A stretch of DNA of 9,223 nt. It comes from CAYVBJ01 sp964415185 (GTDB lineage Bacteria > Bacteroidota > Rhodothermia > Balneolales > Balneolaceae). Positions 1 to 6,637 of the stretch are shown piece after piece. A program made the translations under genes and the position numbers. Below the pieces are notes generated by a model, which was not told where the DNA came from, did no database searches, and worked only from the letters and a program-made list of their open reading frames with translations. Numbering within the stretch: the first letter of the stretch is position 1; each line of letters begins with the position of its first letter. Location of the stretch: contig CAYPZI010000119.1 of NCBI GenBank assembly GCA_964415185.1, forward strand, positions 1 through 9,223. Reading direction: 5' to 3'.

Positions 1-799
1 TATCCGAAGCCTCCTCTTCTGATTTCCGAACGCCCCAAAAATCAGGGTTGTAGTGCGAATCGTGCATCGGGTATGTATGCATCGATATATAATCAACCGA
101 CCTGATAAGTTCATTCAGATCCTCTTTATGATACTCCTCTCCGCCGCCGCCCCAGGATGCAAAATTGTCGGAGCTGGTGATCCATAATAATTGGGGGAGT
201 TTTTCTTCTTTTTTCAAATCTTGAAGATGGTTCACCCATTTCAGAATGATACCAGGTTCCACATAATATTCTTGCTGCCAATGCACCATCGCTTCATTGC
301 CGACAGCAATGACCTTTACAATATCCGGATACATGTTTGCCAGTTTTGCCGCACGGTCAATTTCACCGGCATTTCGGGGATGATCCTGGTCCCTGATACG
401 TTCAGGGTGATCCGTCCAGGCATGTTTTGCATCTATCCATGCCCCCAGCATCACATACATTTCAAAGTTCGGATTTTGATCTTTGAGTTCACGAATTGCT
501 TTTAATAAATTCGGCACTGCATCTAAATACAGATTATAGGTTCTGATAAATCTCACACCCATTGCATGCAGAATTTTCATGTCTTCTTTTAATTCAGGAA
601 GGGTAGGTTGTATATCTCTCGAAATTCCCCGGTAACCACTATACGAGACTGCCATGTATTCAGGGTTACCTAACAATTCCGAAGCTGTTTTATCTTTTAT
701 AATTTTTTTGTGTCCTGTCTCATCGGTACAGCCAATCGACATTACGGAAACAGTAAAAATGATAATGACAAGTAAATATCCCTTACGTATCTCTTTCAT
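1..799 (-). CDS. GH17-type beta-1,3-glucan hydrolase, lipoprotein; 3' end outside the window
   Basis: An open frame starting at the ATG at 799 and running off position 1 gives 266 visible residues. A lipoprotein signal peptide ends in lipobox MSIGC (Cys24) and is followed by the acidic TDE. The body looks like a GH17 TIM barrel: YSGYRG (53-58), GVRFIRTYN (81-89, the typical strand-2 RTY), MLGAW (117-121), and VIAVGNEAMVHW (163-174), in which the GNE Glu169 is the expected acid/base. SVDYISMHTYP (234-244) is the later strand seen in bacterial GH17. The nucleophile Glu should lie in the missing C-terminal part. GH17 enzymes hydrolyse beta-1,3-glucan, in Bacteroidota often as exo- or endo-acting laminarin enzymes. 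The start overlaps the phosphorylase stop by 4 bp, implying translational coupling. Another ATG 4 bp upstream (803) reads only six codons before a stop. GH17 is likely, with some chance of another clan GH-A family; endo versus exo action cannot be told. Confidence 0.8.
   Translation of the reverse strand, partial: MKEIRKGYLLVIIIFTVSVMSIGCTDETGHKKIIKDKTASELLGNPEYMAVSYSGYRGISRDIQPTLPELKEDMKILHAMGVRFIRTYNLYLDAVPNLLKAIRELKDQNPNFEMYVMLGAWIDAKHAWTDHPERIRDQDHPRNAGEIDRAAKLANMYPDIVKVIAVGNEAMVHWQQEYYVEPGIILKWVNHLQDLKKEEKLPQLLWITSSDNFASWGGGGEEYHKEDLNELIRSVDYISMHTYPMHDSHYNPDFWGVRKSEEEASD
796..799 (-). promoter_or_regulatory. ATGA stop/start overlap coupling the phosphorylase and GH17 genes
   Basis: The phosphorylase ends in TGA (798-796) and the GH17 lipoprotein begins with ATG (799-797), sharing the tetranucleotide ATGA. 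Such overlaps usually mean that ribosomes ending the first gene re-initiate on the second, keeping the two products in proportion. No separate ribosome-binding site is needed, and none with strong Shine-Dalgarno character is seen. Confidence 0.8.
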
Positions 800-3700
800 C
801 CATTTACCCGGTTTGTGCTTCTGATTTGATTATCGGTGACCGAAACCGTTAGTTGCTTTATTTTTCCGGTTCGGTGAAATACTTCCAGGGTTGTTTTTTT
901 ATCCAAAGAAGAGGACTCATATTTTTTTGATGAGCCATCATTAAAGTGAATGATCAACTCGTTTTTATCATCTCTTTTATAGATAATCGGAATCTGGCAG
1001 TAGGTAAAACCCAGAGAATCCGGTGGCAGCCTCTTTTCATATTTCTTTTGATCAACGGTTACCCATTCAGCCGGTTTAGAATCCTTGCAGAAATGTTGTT
1101 CCGTGAGCATAAATGGATTAAAACTCAATACGGCCTCTTCGACTTTGACGCCCATCCGGCCAAAATTTACTAAAATATCTTCCTTGACCTGCCCCGTCAT
1201 ACCAGGCTGCTGGGCGCCCCTGTGCTGTGGAGTATGTGAATAGGCATCAGTAGGGAAAGCACCATATTGTTCGGGAGGCTTATGAACACCAATTCCCTTT
1301 TCAATGTTGTCAAAATGAAGAGCAAGACGATTAAAAGTGGCTTCATTTGTATTCTGTTGATCAGCCTTCATGCAAAGCTCAAAAACGGCTACATGTAGTT
1401 TTGAAACCATATGCCAGTAAATGGAGCCCAAGCCTTCGTAGGCAAAAAATGCACCTGACCTGCCGGTAAAAGCCTTGTGATTAAATACCTGTTCAAAAAT
1501 ATCAAGTATTAATTCTCTCTCTTTTTCGGTTAATGAAGCATATTCAGTGTTTTCCAGGCCATCTAAAGCTTGAATTAAGTCTCTTCTGTTTTTGAATGTT
1601 CCGTTAAAATGGTAGTTACCTTCAATATCCTTTTTTATGATTGTCTTATGCCCGTCATCCGCCATTTTGGTTAATAACCGGGATTTGCGAACCAGCTCTT
1701 CAGGTACATTATTTTTCTCGAGAAAACGGGGGAGGTCTTTATCAGGATACAAGATGTAACTTTGTTGGTCTTTTCGGTACAAGGAACTGTTACTCAGGGC
1801 ATCTAAAACTTTGACAGACTCCTCAATACTCAAATAATTAGAACTGAGTACGGCTACTTGCCCTTCCAGCATTTCATCTAAATAAGAGACCGACATTTCC
1901 TTATCACTAATCTGAATCAGGTTGTAAGAATGGTATAATCCATCGTCTCTTCGGTTAGCCCGGATGGTATGTTCTGTATATTGAAGAGCTATATCAATTA
2001 ATTCCGATATTGAAGAAAATTTCAGATTCTCTTTTTCTCCGCTAAACCCGTTGTTGTACACATGATTTCTGTATGTACTGCCCGCCTGGCCAAGGCCGTC
2101 GGTAATCTTTTTCCGATTTTTGTCATCAATGTGTGTGTTTAATACTTCAGCATGTCCTTTTAGAACATCGATGATATTGTTAAACAAGTGAAATACTTCT
2201 TTCGAAACAGTTGTATGTTTGCTTTTACTCTTTTTTATGACAGGTTCAAAGAATGCTAACAACCTTCTCAGGTAACACAAAGTAACCACCGAAACTCCAT
2301 TGCCCACTAATGCATTATTAGCATCATTCCACTCGGGGCGTTGCGTATTCATCCAGATACCTGCTTCAGGTATGAAATTGGATAACTTTGCCAGTACCGA
2401 AGCAAGTATTTTTTCTATGAAACTGACGTGGTAAATACTGCCGTCACGATCTGTTAGTAAAGCCGCATCGGCACCATTTGCAATCAATGCCCGGCGAATT
2501 TTTTTATCCGATTCTTCATCGAATTCTATGGTATTTTTTGGATCCCTTAGAAGCTCGCCGTAAGATTTTATTCGGTAGGGGACATTCGCATATACAAACT
2601 CATTTACTGTCAAGAGTTCATCAAATCTCTCCGGATAATATTTTTTATAATGTTCCAGAAATTTTAACAGGTAAATAATTTGATGGTCACCCCAGTAGCC
2701 GATGTACGACCAAGGATCATCCGGGTCAATGGTTTCCCAGTCAAAACCGTCTTTGGTAACCCTGTATGGATTATATCCGTCGAAAGTAGAAGCATTTAAA
2801 AATTTATATATCACTGCTTCAATAAATCCGGGATATGACAGTGTCAGGGCCTCCCAGTTTTGAAAAATATCACGCCAGTTTCCTTCGTAATCTAAAACTG
2901 GTGTGCCATCGGTCTCATCTATTGTATTAATAGAAAATTGATTCCACGGCCGGCTTGGGTCGCCATGACGCCTGCTGAACTTGAGAGGCAAATATTCTTT
3001 ACAAATTCTGTTAAGATCCGGATCCCGGCTATCAGTCAAAAGTTTCACCATTTCAAATCGATCGAACTGTTCCCGCAGCTTTGAAATGAAGGCCATATTG
3101 CGATTATAAACACCCTTATTAGCTTTGCAAAGGTATTTGCTAAAGTCTTTCTTGTAGATTTGATAGTTGAAGTTAAATGTACCGCCTCTCATAATGTTGA
3201 ATAGTACATTCGAATAATGACGGGAATCCTGGAGATCGTCAGCGGTATATTGAAACCCGTCGGCACCTGCAATCAGTTTCTTAAGATTCCGGGTACCATT
3301 TCTTATATCATTTACAACATCAATAGATAATTTTAATTTATCAGAGAGAGCTTTATTTAATTTGATAACTTCTGAATGATCCAGGTTTACATCTGCAACA
3401 ATCGACCACCGTTTTGTTGTCCCGGCCGGAAGTTCTAAAGAAGATTGAATAAAGTATGCTCCCTTTTCACCTTTTATATCTTCTTCCTGCCGGATGTTTT
3501 CTCCCTTTCTGAAGCGGTCTAATTGTAAAGATGAAAGCAGGCAGGATGGGTTATCTAATCCAAAAGACCAGGCAACATTTGCTTTTAAAGCCTCACTGGG
3601 TTCGGCTTTATCAACAATGATGGCACTTAAAGCATATATGCCGAGGCCTGTTTCTTTAATGAGTTCATTACGTTTATAAGCGTTAACGAGATTGCTTGAA

Positions 3701-4230
3701 CGCATTTGCAGTTCACTATCCACGCCATAGGGCATGATGTTTTGGATGCCATCGAGCAGGAGAACATGAACATCATCTTTAGCTTTATTTGTGAGTGAGG
3801 TATTTCTTATAAATCCGTACTTATGGCTTGAATTCCACTGATACGCAAATTTCAAACCAAGATCATGATTGATCTCTTCGAACATGATCTTATTGCCGTA
3901 CCGGTTTTTATACAAATTCTGTTTAATGTCATAAAGGTCGGTGTATCTGACAGAAAATGGCTCCCAATACTTTACGGTATTGTTTTTAAAAACCCGGAAA
4001 ATTGTTTTACTGCCTGTAGAATCGGCGAGTTCTGTAATTTTGTCGTCTGTGTAGTAGGGGAAAAGTGAATAGCGGGCATTTTTTCTGCCGGCCGTAATGC
4101 CGCCGTTACTCGTTACGAACATCCAGTGATTGGAGTCGCTCACGATGTTCATTAAAAAAGGGCGCATTACATCATGATTGGTTATTTTAAACCATTTTTC
4201 ATTATCTATTGATGTAGTGTGAAGAGACAA
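796..4230 (-). CDS. Beta-1,3-oligoglucan phosphorylase, GH149-like (GH94-related superfamily)
   Basis: At 1144 residues with no signal peptide, this is a large cytoplasmic enzyme. It matches the layout of inverting glycoside phosphorylases: an N-terminal beta-sandwich (about 1-290), a helical (alpha/alpha)6 barrel (about 300-990) and a C-terminal beta-sandwich. Recognisable motifs are SDSNHWMFVTSNGG (31-44), RPEWNDANNALVGNG with Asp636 as the likely general acid (compare the WND of GH94), and HTPQHRGAQQPGMTGQ (999-1014), the likely phosphate-binding loop. Length and motifs recall GH149, which converts beta-1,3-glucooligosaccharides plus phosphate to glucose-1-phosphate; GH161 is a close alternative. 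Neighbouring GH16 and GH17 genes support a beta-1,3-glucan substrate. The start is a TTG at 4230 behind an A-rich leader without a Shine-Dalgarno; the first in-frame ATG (codon 22, at 4167) would remove part of what looks like conserved N-terminus. Upstream the frame is stopped by TAA 13 codons before the TTG. The TGA stop overlaps the next gene's ATG. Confidence 0.85.
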   Translation of the reverse strand: MSLHTTSIDNEKWFKITNHDVMRPFLMNIVSDSNHWMFVTSNGGITAGRKNARYSLFPYYTDDKITELADSTGSKTIFRVFKNNTVKYWEPFSVRYTDLYDIKQNLYKNRYGNKIMFEEINHDLGLKFAYQWNSSHKYGFIRNTSLTNKAKDDVHVLLLDGIQNIMPYGVDSELQMRSSNLVNAYKRNELIKETGLGIYALSAIIVDKAEPSEALKANVAWSFGLDNPSCLLSSLQLDRFRKGENIRQEEDIKGEKGAYFIQSSLELPAGTTKRWSIVADVNLDHSEVIKLNKALSDKLKLSIDVVNDIRNGTRNLKKLIAGADGFQYTADDLQDSRHYSNVLFNIMRGGTFNFNYQIYKKDFSKYLCKANKGVYNRNMAFISKLREQFDRFEMVKLLTDSRDPDLNRICKEYLPLKFSRRHGDPSRPWNQFSINTIDETDGTPVLDYEGNWRDIFQNWEALTLSYPGFIEAVIYKFLNASTFDGYNPYRVTKDGFDWETIDPDDPWSYIGYWGDHQIIYLLKFLEHYKKYYPERFDELLTVNEFVYANVPYRIKSYGELLRDPKNTIEFDEESDKKIRRALIANGADAALLTDRDGSIYHVSFIEKILASVLAKLSNFIPEAGIWMNTQRPEWNDANNALVGNGVSVVTLCYLRRLLAFFEPVIKKSKSKHTTVSKEVFHLFNNIIDVLKGHAEVLNTHIDDKNRKKITDGLGQAGSTYRNHVYNNGFSGEKENLKFSSISELIDIALQYTEHTIRANRRDDGLYHSYNLIQISDKEMSVSYLDEMLEGQVAVLSSNYLSIEESVKVLDALSNSSLYRKDQQSYILYPDKDLPRFLEKNNVPEELVRKSRLLTKMADDGHKTIIKKDIEGNYHFNGTFKNRRDLIQALDGLENTEYASLTEKERELILDIFEQVFNHKAFTGRSGAFFAYEGLGSIYWHMVSKLHVAVFELCMKADQQNTNEATFNRLALHFDNIEKGIGVHKPPEQYGAFPTDAYSHTPQHRGAQQPGMTGQVKEDILVNFGRMGVKVEEAVLSFNPFMLTEQHFCKDSKPAEWVTVDQKKYEKRLPPDSLGFTYCQIPIIYKRDDKNELIIHFNDGSSKKYESSSLDKKTTLEVFHRTGKIKQLTVSVTDNQIRSTNRVNG

Positions 4231-4282
4231 GTTTTTGGTGTTATTATATTTGAATTTGATAATGTATTTTTAATTTATGATC

Positions 4283-4310
4283 ACTGATTAATACCAACTT
4301 ATCAATCAGT
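4283..4310 (-). promoter_or_regulatory. Intergenic hairpin between the GH16 and phosphorylase genes
   Basis: On the minus strand, ACTGATTGATA (4310-4300) and TATTAATCAGT (4293-4283) can pair over 11 positions with one G-U wobble, around a 6-nt loop AGTTGG. The GH16 stop TGA (4308-4306) lies inside the first arm. The run after it is A-rich rather than a U-tract, so it does not look like an efficient intrinsic terminator for the operon. A role in mRNA processing, 3'-end stability or partial attenuation ahead of the phosphorylase is inferred. Pairing is seen directly; function is not shown. Confidence 0.55.
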
Positions 4311-5142
4311 TTACTTCTTCATATACCCTTACATAGTCGATAATCATTTTTTGCGGAAAGGGAGTATCCTCAGTTGGAAAGCCTACAAAAGTACCGCCTA
4401 CGGCAACATTGAGAAGAATGAAAAATGGCTTGTCAAAAACCCATTCATTGCCCGCCTCTTCGATTTGTTTTTTCGTAATTCGCTGATACAGAAAATCATC
4501 TACGAAGTAATCAATTCTATCCGGGAACCACTCTATAGCAAAAAGATGGAATTCAGTATCGAAGCGTTCATTTTGCAGGCCAAGAGACTTGGTGATAGCG
4601 TTGCCGGCTGAATATCCGGGGCCGTGTGCGGATCCGTGAATAATAGTTGGCTGTTGTCCTCTTAACTCCATGAGATCAATCTCACCTGTTTGAGGCCAGC
4701 CAACCTCTTCGATATCTGAACCGAGCATCCAAAAAGCTGGCCATATTCCGGGTCCGAAGGGTGTTTTTAAACTTGCTTCGAAACGTCCGTAAGCTTGTTC
4801 AAACAATCCCTGGGTTTTGATTCGCGCTGATGTAAAACTGTTGCCAGAAGCCAGTGCTGTAATTACCAAATTACCCTCACCATCCATTGAAACATTATCC
4901 GGATCACTGGTATATACCTGCAGCTCCTGATTGCCAAAACCACCTCCGCCGAGATCAAACGTCCAATTGGATTCATCGAGAGCCTCACCTTCGGCGCCAT
5001 CAAATTCATCACTCCATGTTAACTGAAAATTGCGTTCTTCTAACTGCTGTTCAGTGCTTGGTGTACAGCTCCAAATGAGGAAAGTTAATAATATAAATAT
5101 GCTTTGATATCGAAATAATCGAAATATGTTTAGTGTATCCAT
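4306..5142 (-). CDS. GH16 laminarinase-type endo-beta-1,3-glucanase, lipoprotein
   Basis: The product (278 residues from the ATG at 5142) is a secreted GH16 enzyme that cleaves internal beta-1,3 (or mixed beta-1,3/1,4) glucosidic bonds with retention. The diagnostic motif is EIDLME: Glu154 nucleophile, Asp156, Glu159 acid/base, in the beta-bulge form of laminarinases. Other family hallmarks are WSDEFDG (43-49), GNQELQVYT (70-78), ARIKTQGLFEQAYGRFE, PGIWPAFWMLG (131-141), NVAVGG, and the closing IDYVRVY. The start was chosen because residues 1-26 form a proper lipoprotein signal with lipobox FLIWSC (Cys26). The frame also extends to a TTG at 5193, but that would add 17 residues ahead of the signal peptide, which is unlikely. 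The protein is little more than signal plus catalytic domain, with no fused CBM; the binding modules sit in the separate lipoprotein encoded 84 bp upstream. Its stop codon lies inside a hairpin that precedes the phosphorylase gene. Family assignment is firm; exact glucan preference is inferred. Confidence 0.94.
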   Translation of the reverse strand: MDTLNIFRLFRYQSIFILLTFLIWSCTPSTEQQLEERNFQLTWSDEFDGAEGEALDESNWTFDLGGGGFGNQELQVYTSDPDNVSMDGEGNLVITALASGNSFTSARIKTQGLFEQAYGRFEASLKTPFGPGIWPAFWMLGSDIEEVGWPQTGEIDLMELRGQQPTIIHGSAHGPGYSAGNAITKSLGLQNERFDTEFHLFAIEWFPDRIDYFVDDFLYQRITKKQIEEAGNEWVFDKPFFILLNVAVGGTFVGFPTEDTPFPQKMIIDYVRVYEEVN

Positions 5143-5226
5143 GTCATTTATAAGTTTATTGCATAGATTGGGTTTTTTGTTCAATTCGAGCAATGATCTG
5201 TTGGTTCATTTTTAAAGTGTTTCAAT

Positions 5227-6618
5227 TTATTTGCGGAAATAAATATTGTCTGCAAAGAAACCCGGTATATTCTCCCCTATATAAATTATCTGTGCGATAT
5301 TTCTAAAATCGTTGATATTAGAAAAACGGGAGAGTGGTATATCAAAGCTAATCCATTCCTGATCTACAAGGAAAGGCCTTGTGAAAGTCACTACCTGGCT
5401 CGAATCGTCACCGCCTCCGAATGCGCCGTCGGGACCGAAAGAAATCAATTCTATCTGGAATCTTATTCCGGTACCAAAATCGTTAGGGAAGAAGATGTCC
5501 ATTCGTAAATGTGTCATGGAAGTGACATCAATGGTTGGATTGGCAAACTGAATACCAACAAAGTTGAAATTTGTGTAAAAGAGAACATCATCACCATTTA
5601 CGGTAAAGTCTTCAGACGTAGTTGTTTGAAAAGGCTCAAAGAAACCATTGAAAAAATCAACCGGTTCGTTTTCAAAAGCATTACTGAAAATGGAAATAAC
5701 ATCCTCAGGGTTATCGGCAGGTTCAGGAGCAGGTTGAAAAGGACCTCTCGAATCAATTATCAGACTACCTTCGGCAGTACTATTTCCAACAGAAGCTGTT
5801 ATTTGTGCTGTTCCCGGGCCACCCACGATTGAAACGACACCCTCTGAATTTACCGTTGCTATGCTTTGATCGGATGATGAGAATTCAAAATATGCAGGAG
5901 TTAAATCTACGGCTATATCTATACCTGAGGGCAGATTAAAAATAGAGTTTAATCCGTTGATGGTTTTTGTAACACCTTCGAATGAGGTGTCTACCTGTTC
6001 CTGGCCGTTCAGGATTGAAAATTGGCGTTGAACAACTGTTCCGAGTTTTTCAAATTTCAATTCATCTACCCAGAATGTATAACCTCTGCCTTCCTCCGGG
6101 CCTTCAGCGAAAAAAAACATACCTCTTTCCGAATCAAGTTTTGCAGGATCGGGTATCGGTATAATAATTTTCTGCCAATTTGAATTGACTTTTAGACCTG
6201 AAACTGAAGCCTGGAGTGTTGACTCCGCAAAATCGTTTCCAAAACCAACCAAATCAAGAGTAGCAGGTTGCGAAGCTCTTACCCAAAAGGTTAAGGCGTC
6301 ATATTGAGTGAGATCTCTGCCTGCATCCGTAAAAAAAGCACCACCTGCAAAAGCACCGCGGGGATCATTTGCATCAGGCACTTCAAATCTCATTGATGCT
6401 TTTGATTTGTCGAAGGTTACTTCATTATCGACTTGAAAAGCTGTTGGAACCGTTGCTGCAAAAGCTGCAAAATTTAATCCTGTGCTAAATCCGTCAATAA
6501 ATACATCCGGATTGGTTGACAGGCCGGGATCTTCCAGGTTACTGACGGATCGTTCACAGCCCAGAACAAGCAGCAATAGCAAACCGGAGATTGTAAATAG
6601 TTTAATTATCTTTTCCAT
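5227..6618 (-). CDS. Three-module surface lipoprotein, probable beta-glucan-binding protein (Big_2 domain between two carbohydrate-binding-like sandwiches)
   Basis: This 463-residue protein starts at an ATG with a lipoprotein signal peptide: a Lys-containing start, a Leu-rich core and lipobox LVLGC, with lipidated Cys21. Residues about 36-192 form a galactose-binding-like beta-sandwich resembling CBM4/CBM11-type modules (ALTFWVRAS, NWQKIIIPIPDP, FWVDELKFEKL). Residues about 197-290 carry a Big_2 Ig-like signature (SSDQSIATVNSEGVVS, then GTAQITA). A Pro-rich linker (about 292-304) leads to a second sandwich, about 305-463, ending in FFADNIYFRK, a terminus common in glycan-binding modules of Bacteroidota. 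No catalytic motif was recognised. It probably captures glucan at the cell surface, like a SusE/SusF or SGBP protein, for the GH16 enzyme encoded next. The gene lies 19 bp after the glycosidase-barrel gene and 84 bp before the GH16 start. The binding role is inferred from domain type and context; which sandwich binds sugar is unknown. A purely structural spacer role is the alternative. Confidence 0.78.
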   Translation of the reverse strand: MEKIIKLFTISGLLLLLVLGCERSVSNLEDPGLSTNPDVFIDGFSTGLNFAAFAATVPTAFQVDNEVTFDKSKASMRFEVPDANDPRGAFAGGAFFTDAGRDLTQYDALTFWVRASQPATLDLVGFGNDFAESTLQASVSGLKVNSNWQKIIIPIPDPAKLDSERGMFFFAEGPEEGRGYTFWVDELKFEKLGTVVQRQFSILNGQEQVDTSFEGVTKTINGLNSIFNLPSGIDIAVDLTPAYFEFSSSDQSIATVNSEGVVSIVGGPGTAQITASVGNSTAEGSLIIDSRGPFQPAPEPADNPEDVISIFSNAFENEPVDFFNGFFEPFQTTTSEDFTVNGDDVLFYTNFNFVGIQFANPTIDVTSMTHLRMDIFFPNDFGTGIRFQIELISFGPDGAFGGGDDSSQVVTFTRPFLVDQEWISFDIPLSRFSNINDFRNIAQIIYIGENIPGFFADNIYFRK

Positions 6619-6637
6619 TGTCCAGTATTAATTAGGT

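Noticed and set aside
191..505. Plus-strand open frame of 104 codons
   Set aside because: It is antisense to the GH17 gene, whose signal peptide and GNE motif are convincing; the Phe run simply mirrors a Lys/Glu-rich stretch of GH17.
4283..4310. Reading the hairpin as a rho-independent terminator ending the operon after GH16
   Set aside because: The coding strand continues with an A-rich run instead of a U-tract, the stem has little GC, and the next gene follows in the same direction within 75 bp.
5143..5193. N-terminal extension of the GH16 gene to a TTG at 5193
   Set aside because: It would bury the lipoprotein signal behind 17 polar residues; the ATG at 5142 gives a normal signal peptide.
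5177..5193. Imperfect 17-bp dyad (TTGTTCAATTCGAGCAA on the plus strand) in the gap before GH16, considered as an operator
   Set aside because: Two mismatched pairs, no second copy elsewhere in the window and an AT-rich setting make chance likely.
5143..5226. Bacteroidota-type promoter (TTTG with TAnnTTTG) in the 84-bp and 75-bp gaps
   Set aside because: No convincing -7 element with correct spacing was found by eye in either gap; internal promoters cannot be supported.
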